A stretch of 34,228 nt of DNA from Syntrophomonadaceae bacterium (GTDB lineage Bacteria; Bacillota; Dethiobacteria; DTU022), in the NCBI GenBank assembly GCA_007119965.1, contig SKOR01000046.1, forward strand, positions 1 through 34,228. The letters run 5' to 3'. The notes beneath the pieces are model-generated. The model saw only the letters and a list, made by a program, of their open reading frames with translations. It was not told the DNA's origin and searched no databases. The position numbers and the translations under genes are program-made. The first letter of the stretch is position 1; the number at the start of each line of letters is the position of its first letter. Positions 14,876 to 22,993 of this stretch are shown here, piece by piece.

Positions 14876-15832
14876 TTGGCGGCAAACAAAACATGCCTGG
14901 TCACCGGGGCAGCAGGCTTTATCGGGTCTCATCTGTCTCACCGACTGCTGGCGGAAGGCTGCCGGGTAATTGGAGTGGATTGTTTTACCGATTACTATGA
15001 GCAGCAGATCAAGGAAAACAACGCCCGGGAATTATTGAAACACCCATCGTTTAAGATGATTCGCCGGGATATTGCCGACATCGGCGAGTTCGGGCTGGAA
15101 AGCGGGGGAGTGCACTGGATATTTCACCAGGCCGCCCAGGCTGGGGTGAGGGCCAGCTGGGGCGAAGAATTTGCTCATTATACCCACCATAACGTCCTGG
15201 GTACGCAGCGCCTGCTGGAGTGGGCGCGCTGTTTCAAGCCTGAAAAAGTTATCTACGCTTCGTCGTCTTCAGTTTACGGCGATACGGGCAAATTACCGAT
15301 GCACGAAGAGGACCTGCCCCGCCCGATGTCTCCATACGGGGTCACCAAGCTGGCGGCGGAACACCTCTGCAATCTCTATAACCAGAATTTTGGAGTACCT
15401 GCAGCCAGCCTGCGTTACTTTACGGTTTACGGCCCGGGCCAGCGCCCCGATATGGCATTTCACCGTTTTATAAAGGCAGTGCTGGCCGGCGAGGAGCTCG
15501 TCATCTACGGCAGCGGCGAGCAGACCCGCGATTTTACTTTCGTCGGTGACATTGTTGAAGCGAACCTGGCCGCGGCCCGGTCAGGCAAAGCGGAAGGCAG
15601 GGTCTACAATATCGGCGGGGGCAGCCGTATTTCCATAAACGGCGTGCTTGAAATCATCGGCCGCCTGGCGGAGCGGGAAGTAAAAACCAGGCACGAGCCG
15701 ATCCAGGCAGGCGATCCGCCGCACACTTACGCCGATACCGCGCGGGCCAAAGATGAACTCAACTTCACCCCGCAAACCACCCTGGAAGAAGGCCTGTCAA
15801 TTATGCTGGACCACTTTAAAACTTCCGGGTGA
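14876..15832 (+). CDS. NAD-dependent sugar-nucleotide epimerase (UDP-glucuronate/UDP-glucose 4-epimerase-like)
   Basis: The 318-residue extended short-chain dehydrogenase has the NAD-binding TGAAGFIGSH (10-19), the catalytic SSSVYG (130-135) and YGVTK (Tyr154, Lys158), and GGGSRISI with the ADP/UDP-contact region towards the C-terminus. HQAAQAGVRASW (84-95) resembles UDP-glucuronate 4-epimerases, though the exact sugar is not certain. The start is TTG 14876, preceded by GGGAGG with seven bases of spacing. It probably supplies a sugar nucleotide for the surface polymer ligated by the LCP proteins. The 3' end overlaps the convergent DUF368 gene by 17 bases. Confidence 0.88.
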   Translation: MAANKTCLVTGAAGFIGSHLSHRLLAEGCRVIGVDCFTDYYEQQIKENNARELLKHPSFKMIRRDIADIGEFGLESGGVHWIFHQAAQAGVRASWGEEFAHYTHHNVLGTQRLLEWARCFKPEKVIYASSSSVYGDTGKLPMHEEDLPRPMSPYGVTKLAAEHLCNLYNQNFGVPAASLRYFTVYGPGQRPDMAFHRFIKAVLAGEELVIYGSGEQTRDFTFVGDIVEANLAAARSGKAEGRVYNIGGGSRISINGVLEIIGRLAEREVKTRHEPIQAGDPPHTYADTARAKDELNFTPQTTLEEGLSIMLDHFKTSG

Positions 15833-16598
15833 AATAGAGGACAATCAGGGCGCCGGCAAGGGCGGAGATTAAAAAGGTCAGGCTGAAATGAGCCGGCAGC
15901 AGGACGCGGGTCGAGCCCAGGATCAGGCCGGCCAGGAGAAATGATACAGAGACCTGGTAGCGGCGGTAAAAGGCGGATAAAAGGCGGGCCAGGCCGAGAA
16001 GGCCGGCGGCGAAGCCTGCGGCGAGGAAGCCGAGTTTCAGCCACTGCCAGCTGCTGATGGCGAAGATGACGTCATCGTAAAGGTTCATGATAATTAAGAT
16101 TGAGCTGCCCGATACGCCCGGCAGCAGCATGGTGGCGCTGGCCAGGGCCCCGCCGAGGAAAAAGTGAAGGTGGCCGCCCGGCGGGAAAACCGTGAAGGTC
16201 CTGGTCGGTTCGCAGATTATGAACCAGGTGGTTAGAAAACCTGCCGTTCCCAAAAGAAAGGGCCAAATATACTTTTTCAGCGCGCCGCCATTTGCGGGTT
16301 TTTTAACGCTAATCCTGCAGTTCAGGACAGCGGGGATCGAGGCGAGCAGCATGCCCAGTAAAAAAGCCATGATCGCCACGTTGTACTGTTCGAGCAGGTA
16401 GCTGATCACGCTGACCCCGGCAATAACCCCGCAGGCGGCTCCGGCCAGCATCGGCAGGTAGGGTTTGAACCGCAGCGTGGAGAGGTCGTCGACGAATTCG
16501 CGGTAAAACCCGAGGATTAAGATCACCGTCCCGGCACTCAGGCCGGGCAGAATCAGGGCTATTCCGATAAATGCTCCCTTGAGCAGTTTAAGGACCAA
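15816..16598 (-). CDS. DUF368 (PopT-type) polytopic membrane protein
   Basis: The protein of about 260 residues is strongly hydrophobic with several membrane segments. It carries the duplicated DUF368 signature (PF04018): KGAFIGIALILPGLSAGTV near the N-terminus and GALASATMLLPGVSGSSILI in the second half. DUF368 proteins have recently been linked to recycling of undecaprenyl phosphate across the membrane (PopT). That fits the LCP genes next door, whose ligation reaction releases this lipid. I place the start at TTG 16598, preceded by GGGGAGG five bases upstream. An ATG at 16712 would add 38 residues of unconserved, basic sequence without a good ribosome site. Confidence 0.85.
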   Translation of the reverse strand: MVLKLLKGAFIGIALILPGLSAGTVILILGFYREFVDDLSTLRFKPYLPMLAGAACGVIAGVSVISYLLEQYNVAIMAFLLGMLLASIPAVLNCRISVKKPANGGALKKYIWPFLLGTAGFLTTWFIICEPTRTFTVFPPGGHLHFFLGGALASATMLLPGVSGSSILIIMNLYDDVIFAISSWQWLKLGFLAAGFAAGLLGLARLLSAFYRRYQVSVSFLLAGLILGSTRVLLPAHFSLTFLISALAGALIVLYFTRKF

Positions 16599-16737
16599 GG
16601 CTTCCTCCCCGATAACAACATTATTAGTAAAGGGACTGCTTCGTTTACAGCTGCCCGAAAAACGGGATCTTCCCGGTGACTTGAGCAGGTACTTTATAAA
16701 CATTTTGCCCATACTTTAAGCACTCTTACCTTAAAAC

Positions 16738-16767
16738 ATTATTATTCGCAGTGCTTCAACTTGTCAA
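16738..16767 (-). promoter_or_regulatory. Sigma-A promoter for the DUF368 gene
   Basis: On the minus strand TTGACA, 18 bp, AATAAT. It points at the DUF368 gene and would give a leader of about 130 bases if translation begins at 16598. Confidence 0.6.
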
Positions 16768-16840
16768 TACTTTATCTGAAGCAGACCCTTTATTGTTGTT
16801 AAAAAAGTGTTATGATAATGATCAGGGTGGTGATATAACC

Positions 16841-17374
16841 ATGATTCAATTTAAAACGGTCCAATACGGAAGCGAAGTTAAAGAAATCGGGGTAATTGCG
16901 GATACGCATATCCCGACCAGGGGGCGGTCCCTTCCGCCTGAAATATTTAAGCTTTTTGAAGGGGTCCAGTTAATCCTTCACGCCGGGGACCTGGTTGATG
17001 AAAAGGTTATTGATCAATTAAAGGCCCTGGCCCCGGTGGAAGCGGTAGCCGGAAACATGGACCCGGTACAAATGCAAAACCGCCTGGGGCGCTTAAAGCT
17101 GATCAGGGTTGGCGAGGCAAGGATCGGTATGCTGCACGGCGACCTTGGGGAACGGAAAATAAATTTCAACCAGGTAAAAGAATTATTTCTGCCCGAAGAG
17201 CCGCAGGCGATTGTTTTCGGCCACCTGCATGAGCCGGTTAATAAAGAGCATAACGGCATTCTTTACTTTAACCCCGGCTCTCTGATCGACCCGCGCCGTT
17301 CACCGCGGCCTTCATACGGCCGCCTGCACATCGACGGGACAGGAATTAGCGGGGAAATTATCTACTTACATTAA
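16841..17374 (+). CDS. Metallophosphoesterase, YfcE/MJ0936 family
   Basis: The 177-residue protein has every motif of the small calcineurin-like phosphodiesterases: DTH (Asp21, His23), GD (Asp50), GNMD (71-74), LHGD (His99) and GHLH (His128, His130). These bind two metal ions and hydrolyse phosphodiester or phosphomonoester bonds; the physiological substrate of this family is usually unknown. I choose ATG 16841 (GGGTGGTGA upstream) because the frame extension to 16751 adds residues unlike the family. It is followed 16 bases later by a small gene and likely forms a two-gene operon with it. TTATTG-N18-GATAAT (16790-16819) is a possible promoter. Confidence 0.9.
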   Translation: MIQFKTVQYGSEVKEIGVIADTHIPTRGRSLPPEIFKLFEGVQLILHAGDLVDEKVIDQLKALAPVEAVAGNMDPVQMQNRLGRLKLIRVGEARIGMLHGDLGERKINFNQVKELFLPEEPQAIVFGHLHEPVNKEHNGILYFNPGSLIDPRRSPRPSYGRLHIDGTGISGEIIYLH

Positions 17375-17390
17375 CAGAGGAGGCGTAATC

Positions 17391-17573
17391 ATGACCCAGG
17401 AAAAAACCAACGAGCTTAAAGAGCGGATTCTCTTTGAAGCAGATGGGCTTAAACTGCCCTGTAAGCAGGCTTTCAGAATCGCTGCGGATCTAAACTGCAC
17501 CGTTCCCGAAGTTGGAAAGGCCTGCAACGAGACAGGAATCAAGATAGTTGGCTGCCAGTTGGGCTGCTTCTAA
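17391..17573 (+). CDS. Small Cys-tailed protein, possible helix-turn-helix, function unknown
   Basis: The 60-residue protein has a strong ribosome site (GAGGAGG, 17378-17384) and a clean start and stop, so it is likely real. Residues about 20-45 (CKQAFRIAADLNCTVPEVGKACNE) read like a small winged-helix or helix-turn-helix unit. The C-terminus IKIVGCQLGCF carries a CxxxC pair; four cysteines in all (23, 36, 45 and the two in the tail nearby) could bind a metal or Fe-S cluster or act in redox sensing. I do not recognise the family with certainty. It is probably cotranscribed with the metallophosphoesterase. Confidence 0.75.
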   Translation: MTQEKTNELKERILFEADGLKLPCKQAFRIAADLNCTVPEVGKACNETGIKIVGCQLGCF

Positions 17574-17656
17574 GCAGCTATGAGCAAAGTATTGTGTAAA
17601 TGAGCGTTAAAAAGAGAAAATAAAAGATATAAGAACAATAACTCACTAGAAGCCCT

Positions 17657-17700
17657 GCAAACAGAGTGACAGGCTGTAAACGGTCTGTCACTCTGTTTGC
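17657..17700. repeat. Perfect 16-bp inverted repeat upstream of groES
   Basis: GCAAACAGAGTGACAG (17657-17672) and its exact inverse (17685-17700) flank a 12-base loop. A T-tract does not follow, so it is an unusual terminator if it is one. The right arm overlaps the likely groES -35 (TTGCCC, 17697-17702). Confidence 0.6.
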
Positions 17701-17725
17701 CCGCTATGGGGCTATGCAGTATCAT
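17697..17725 (+). promoter_or_regulatory. groESL promoter
   Basis: TTGCCC, 17 bp, TATCAT, placing the start of transcription just before the CIRCE element. This is the normal arrangement for HrcA-controlled chaperonin operons. Confidence 0.6.
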
Positions 17726-17739
17726 TGTTTATGGTATCA

Positions 17740-17766
17740 TTAGCACTCACTCGCAGAGAGTGCTGC
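17740..17766 (+). promoter_or_regulatory. CIRCE operator (HrcA binding site)
   Basis: TTAGCACTC, nine bases, GAGTGCTGC matches the CIRCE consensus (TTAGCACTC-N9-GAGTGCTAA) except for the last two bases. It sits 47 bases before groES. HrcA represses groESL through this element at normal temperature; hrcA itself is not in the window. Confidence 0.93.
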
Positions 17767-17812
17767 TAAAAGAAAATAATTAATACTATCATCACAAAAG
17801 GAGGCAGGTTGC

Positions 17813-18097
17813 ATGAACCTCAAACCATTAGCAGACAGGGTTGTTGTCAAGGTTTTGGAGGCAGAAGAGAAGACGGCCAGCGGGATTGTTTTACCCGACA
17901 AGGCCCAGGAAAAGCCGCAGGAAGGTGAAGTTAAGGCTGTTGGAACAGGAAAGGTCCTTGATAACGGCACAAAGCTGGACATGGAAGTTAAGGTAGGAGA
18001 CAAAGTTATTTTTTCCCGCTATGCCGGAACCGAAGTGAAAGTAGATGGCGACGAATACTTGATTTTACGGCAGGACGATATTTTAGCCCTTATGTAA
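17813..18097 (+). CDS. groES: Co-chaperonin GroES
   Basis: The 94-residue protein is a standard Gro[25 protein letters not shown] at the N-terminus including the mobile loop, and the C-terminal [15 protein letters not shown]. It caps the GroEL ring and helps fold cytosolic proteins. AAAGGAGG precedes ATG 17813. It is the first gene of the CIRCE-controlled operon, with groEL 69 bases downstream. Confidence 0.98.
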   Translation: MNLKPLADRVVVKVLEAEEKTASGIVLPDKAQEKPQEGEVKAVGTGKVLDNGTKLDMEVKVGDKVIFSRYAGTEVKVDGDEYLILRQDDILALM

Positions 18098-18133
18098 ATC
18101 AAATCTTTCTGGCAGGTTAGAAATTTAAGTTGA

Positions 18134-19807
<1,674 letters not shown>

Positions 19808-19845
19808 GGTTGGCAAAACCCCGGCCCAGCGCCGATAAACATATA

Positions 19846-19878
19846 AAAACCCCCTGCAGTAACTGCAGGGGGTTTTCT
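19846..19878 (+). terminator. Rho-independent terminator of groESL
   Basis: A perfect 14-bp stem (19846-19859 with 19863-19876) with a three-base loop ends in TTTT. Because the stem starts with AAAA it can also work in the minus direction for trpB2. Confidence 0.9.
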
Positions 19879-19881
19879 AAT

Positions 19882-19920
19882 AAGTTAACAAAAAGAAGAC
19901 AGGCTTCTTTTTGTTAACTT
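19882..19920 (-). terminator. 17-bp perfect hairpin at the 3' end of trpB2
   Basis: 19882-19898 pairs perfectly with 19904-19920. The trpB2 stop codon (19914-19916) lies inside one arm. It is AT-rich and adjoins the groESL terminator, so the two probably isolate the convergent transcripts. Confidence 0.65.
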
Positions 19921-21272
19921 ATTTTTTCAAGCGAGGCGATCGACTCGTCGATCAGTTCCTGCGGGTATTCGACATCCTTGATTTTACCGGCCAGGTAGTC
20001 ATCGTAGGCGGTAAGATCGAAGTGGCCGTGGCCGCTCAGGTTAAAGAGGATAGTTTTTTCTTCGCCTGCTTCCTTGCATTCCAGGGCTACATCGATTGCG
20101 CCTTTGATAGCGTGGGCGGTTTCGGGCGCAGGGAGGATGCCTTCAGTACGGGCAAAGGTGAGGGCAGCTTCAAATACGCCTTCCTGGCCGACAGCACGCG
20201 CTTCGATCAGGCCGTCATGGTGAAGTTGGCTGACCAGCGGCGACTGGCCGTGATAGCGAAGGCCGCCGGCGTGGATGCCGGGAGGCATAAAATCATGCCC
20301 CAGGGTATACATCATCATCAGCGGGGTAAACCCGGCTGCGTCGCCAATGTCGTAGGTAAAAGATCCCTTGGTCAGGGAGGGGCAGGCCAGCGGTTCGATA
20401 CCGATGCAGCGAACCTGTTTGTCATCACGAATTTTGTCATGAATAAAGGGGAAGCTGATTCCGGCAAAGTTGCTGCCGCCTCCACAGCAGCCGATTACAT
20501 AGTCGGGGTACTGGTCGACCATTTTGAGCTGCTCTTTGCATTCAAGGCCGATTATTGACTGGTGGAGCATGACGTGGTTAAGAACGCTGCCCAGGGAATA
20601 GTTGGTATCCTTTTTGCCGGCAGCATCTTCCACAGCCTCGCTGATCGCGATGCCGAGAGAGCCGAGGGAGTCGGGAGTTTTCTCCAGAACGTCGCGCCCT
20701 GATTTAGTAGTGTCCGTTGGGCTGGCGTGGACATTCGCACCCCACACTTCCATTAGTGAGCGGCGGTACGGTTTTTGCTTATAGCTGACCTTAACCATGT
20801 AGACGGTACAGTCCATGTCGAAATAGTTGCAGGCCAGGGCCAGTGAACAGCCCCACTGTCCGGCTCCTGTTTCGGTGGACAGGCGCTTGATGCCTTCCTG
20901 CTTGTTATAGTAGGCCTGGGCTACAGCCGTATTCGGCTTGTGGCTGCCGGCGGGACTGACCCCTTCCTGCTTGTAGTAGATTTTGGCCGGGGTGCCGAGC
21001 GCTTTTTCCAGGTTGTAAGCGCGATGAAGGGGGCTGGGCCTCCAGAGGCTGTATATATCTAAGACCTCTTCAGGAATGTCGATCCAGCGTTCCTTTGACA
21101 TTTCCTGCTCGATCAGGGCCATGGGGAAGATGGGGCTTAAATCTTCCGGCCCTGCCGGTTTTTTGGTGCCCGGGTGCAGCGGCGGCTGCATCGGGTTGGG
21201 CATATCAGCCTGGATGTTGTACCATTTTTTCGGCATGTCCTTCTCGGATAATATAATCTTGCGTTCTCTCAT
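19914..21272 (-). CDS. trpB2: TrpB2-type tryptophan synthase beta-like PLP enzyme
   Basis: The 452-residue protein belongs to the TrpB2 group (longer than ordinary TrpB, about 400). The PLP lysine is in GSHKPN (Lys112), and the phosphate-binding loop is [11 protein letters not shown]. TrpB-type enzymes join indole and L-serine to give tryptophan; TrpB2 forms often act without TrpA and may salvage free indole. No trpA or other trp gene is adjacent. The upstream T-box with a UGG specifier ties expression to uncharged tRNA-Trp, which independently supports a tryptophan role. GGAGG lies ahead of ATG 21272. Confidence 0.93.
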   Translation of the reverse strand: MRERKIILSEKDMPKKWYNIQADMPNPMQPPLHPGTKKPAGPEDLSPIFPMALIEQEMSKERWIDIPEEVLDIYSLWRPSPLHRAYNLEKALGTPAKIYYKQEGVSPAGSHKPNTAVAQAYYNKQEGIKRLSTETGAGQWGCSLALACNYFDMDCTVYMVKVSYKQKPYRRSLMEVWGANVHASPTDTTKSGRDVLEKTPDSLGSLGIAISEAVEDAAGKKDTNYSLGSVLNHVMLHQSIIGLECKEQLKMVDQYPDYVIGCCGGGSNFAGISFPFIHDKIRDDKQVRCIGIEPLACPSLTKGSFTYDIGDAAGFTPLMMMYTLGHDFMPPGIHAGGLRYHGQSPLVSQLHHDGLIEARAVGQEGVFEAALTFARTEGILPAPETAHAIKGAIDVALECKEAGEEKTILFNLSGHGHFDLTAYDDYLAGKIKDVEYPQELIDESIASLEKIS

Positions 21273-21301
21273 TTTAAAAACCTCCTTTTAAATTTAAACA
21301 T

Positions 21302-21618
21302 AAAAAAACTCACGTCCGGGGACGAGAGTTTGATCGCGGTACCACCCTGGTTACCTGTAAGTAAATACAGGTCACTTTATCAGATACGGTAGAGCCACTC
21401 TGCGGCCCTCCAGACCTGCTTTCTTTTAACGGTGAAAGTTCCGACCGGGTCTACTCGTGCGTAATTGCCACTTTCAGCCGGTACCTCCGGGACCCATTCG
21501 CCTGGCGCGCCGACACCGGAATTTCAGCTTTGGGAGCTTTTTGCTTCCTCAATCCGGTTCTCTGGGACGACCCAATCCAGGTTACTAGTTCCTGTCATCG
21601 GTTAATTATGCTCTTTGA
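21302..21618 (-). ncRNA. T-box leader, tryptophan-specific (UGG specifier)
   Basis: The minus strand carries the T-box sequence AGGGTGGTACCGCG (plus 21335-21348) and then a terminator stem with a run of seven T (21302-21331). Stem I shows the AGTA loop-E element opposite CGAATGG, so the specifier is TGG at 21494-21496 (minus), followed by a purine. CCTGG and CCAGG flank these two strands as the closing helix. Uncharged tRNA-Trp would stabilise the antiterminator and allow trpB2 transcription. Confidence 0.93.
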
Positions 21619-21624
21619 TAAAAG

Positions 21625-21653
21625 ACAATAGCACAGCTTTTACAGCCTGTCAA
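21625..21653 (-). promoter_or_regulatory. Promoter of the T-box/trpB2 transcript
   Basis: On the minus strand TTGACA (plus 21648-21653), 17 bp, TATTGT (plus 21625-21630). The predicted start is near 21618, just ahead of Stem I. Confidence 0.8.
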
Positions 21654-21685
21654 GCGGTTTTTTTAACCGGGATAAGAACCGCTTG
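21651..21685. repeat. 9-bp inverted repeat overlapping the trpB2 -35
   Basis: CAAGCGGTT (21651-21659) and AACCGCTTG (21677-21685) are exact inverses with a 17-base spacer. The left arm shares three bases with the -35 hexamer, a place where a repressor could act. Confidence 0.45.
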
Positions 21686-21784
21686 TTTAGAAAAAAAGGA
21701 TCTGCTCAGCTGACCTGCCGGTGTTCGGCATCTTTCGGAAAATCCTAATCCCCCGGGGCCCGGGAAGGTGAGCAGAAACAAATA

Positions 21785-21826
21785 ATTTAGTTTGAAAATA
21801 AACAGGCTCTTTGTTTGAAACTAAAT
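21785..21826 (-). terminator. Hairpin terminator after the DUF2148 gene
   Basis: ATTTAGTTT (21785-21793) pairs perfectly with AAACTAAAT (21818-21826), with further A-T pairing inside. On the minus strand it follows the stop codon directly and is followed by a T-rich stretch. Confidence 0.6.
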
Positions 21827-21827
21827 T

Positions 21828-22349
21828 TTAGCGGTCGAAGTAGATACTTTTTCCGGTGGCGGAAACAGGCACTCCGACAGCCACTTCACCCTCGATCAGG
21901 CCTGCGCGAAGGGCGGCTACGCCGATACGGTACATGATGCGGTTGTCTGCATTGAAGAGCGAGGCAGTCTTGACGGCTGAACCCAGGGCAATCCCCAGGT
22001 CGATCATGCGCCATGAGCAGAGGGGGCCTTTGAATTCGGGGCCGTCTTTCAGGTTAGCGTCCATTTCTGCGCAGGTATTATAACCGCAGGCGCCGCAGTC
22101 AAGGCCGAGTGAGGCGGATCCCCGGAGCGAAAGCAGCAGGACGGCATCGGAGTCGCTTACGTTTTTTCCATCGCGATCAAAATTAGGGCGGCCGCTTTCT
22201 TCGCCGTATTTATACATCTCTGCGGCTAACGAGGCTATTTTATCCCCGGTGATAACTTCAATTCCGATAAAATCTTCGCCTTTTGCTTTGGGGGCTGTTC
22301 TTGCAGCAACAGCCATCATGCCGGCAATAGTTTTCATTTCATCTTTCAT
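21828..22349 (-). CDS. DUF2148 domain protein with Cys cluster (probable Fe-S protein)
   Basis: The 173-residue protein matches the DUF2148 family. It has a CGACGYNTC motif (Cys85, Cys88, Cys93) and Cys111 in PLCSW, an arrangement likely to bind an iron-sulfur cluster. The function of the family is not established; members are common in strict anaerobes. I choose ATG 22349 because GGAGGGG is well spaced before it and the frame extension to 22481 adds unrelated sequence. It is a single gene between the trpB2 leader and the purine region, with its own terminator. Confidence 0.85.
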   Translation of the reverse strand: MKDEMKTIAGMMAVAARTAPKAKGEDFIGIEVITGDKIASLAAEMYKYGEESGRPNFDRDGKNVSDSDAVLLLSLRGSASLGLDCGACGYNTCAEMDANLKDGPEFKGPLCSWRMIDLGIALGSAVKTASLFNADNRIMYRIGVAALRAGLIEGEVAVGVPVSATGKSIYFDR

Positions 22350-22720
22350 CAGATTAACCCCTCCAATATATGATTGATTGACGGTCCGGCTCTTACTTTG
22401 CAAGGCGGGACAGGTTGCCTGCCCGGCTTTATGCCAGATCATTACCGCTGTCACAGGCCTGCAGGTTAGCTGCGCAGGCACAATTGTTTAACCTGTTCTG
22501 TCAATACAGTTCGACCCCGGGCAGGCAAATCCTGTTTGGAGGTTTGCAGATTATTTTGATCTGTTTGAAGGATTATTTTCATTGCGCGGCGAAAAGTAAA
22601 AAGCGGAAGCGGTCGGCTTATGATTTTTATGATATGCTTACTGTAGAAAAAGAATACAGCGCCGCTTTTGTTTCAGGGAGAAAATTACATACACTTATTC
22701 GTTAAAAATATCATTTTAAC
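22350..22720. other. Intergenic region with no supported gene
   Basis: Between the DUF2148 gene and the riboswitch there are only unconvincing short frames and a small hairpin near 22456-22478. TTACAT-N18-TATCAT (22685-22714) is a plausible promoter for the riboswitch transcript. GTTAAAA/TTTTAAC (22701-22720) forms a small palindrome across its -10. Confidence 0.45.
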
Positions 22721-22850
22721 GAGGGAAAGTGTGCCTAGGGTTCCGCCGGACTTATGCTGTATGCTCCGGGCTGGTCCGAGTGGCACAGGCATCCATAAGG
22801 GTGAAAACGGTTTCCATGGGTGTCACACCGGAGGGATAAAAGCCCAGGCG
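22721..22850 (+). ncRNA. ykkC-class riboswitch aptamer, probably PRPP-sensing
   Basis: The conserved ykkC blocks are present in order: CTAGGGTTCCG (22735-22745), CTGGTCCGAG (22771-22780) and GGAGGGATAAAAGCCC (22830-22845). ykkC subtypes bind guanidine, ppGpp or PRPP. The setting, ahead of a purine permease and the de novo purine genes, points to PRPP, but the subtype call rests on context rather than on diagnostic bases. A guanidine-I switch would be expected near exporters or urea-carboxylase genes, which are absent. Confidence 0.85.
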
Positions 22851-22895
22851 GGTAGGTTTCGCTCGATACCTATCTGTTGTGGGCTTATTTTATTC
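22841..22895 (+). terminator. Riboswitch expression-platform terminator
   Basis: AGCCCA (22841-22846) can pair with TGGGCT (22880-22885), with an inner GTAGGT/ACCTAT stem, followed by TATTTTATT. AGCCC is also the closing strand of the aptamer's GGG-ATAAAA-GCCC helix. Ligand binding should therefore prevent termination (an ON switch). Confidence 0.7.
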
Positions 22896-22993
22896 CGGGA
22901 GGTGAGCGGTTAACTACTGCTAATCAGGTTCGAGAGGATGCTTTGTGAGAATGGCTGCAGTAAAATGATCAACTAAACTCAAGGAGGAAGAGC

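Noticed and set aside
16599-16712. N-terminal extension of the DUF368 protein to ATG 16712
   Set aside because: The extra 38 residues are basic and unlike the family, and the strong ribosome site lies inside them, just before TTG 16598.
19911-20558. 215-codon plus-strand frame
   Set aside because: It is the exact antisense of trpB2, whose protein is clearly recognisable; no ribosome site is present.
22350-22720. A guanine aptamer in tandem with the ykkC-class riboswitch
   Set aside because: Tandem guanine-PRPP arrangements are known, but none of the conserved purine-aptamer loop sequences can be found here.
22924-22940. GGTTCGAG resembling a tRNA T-arm
   Set aside because: No acceptor, D or anticodon stem can be drawn around it.
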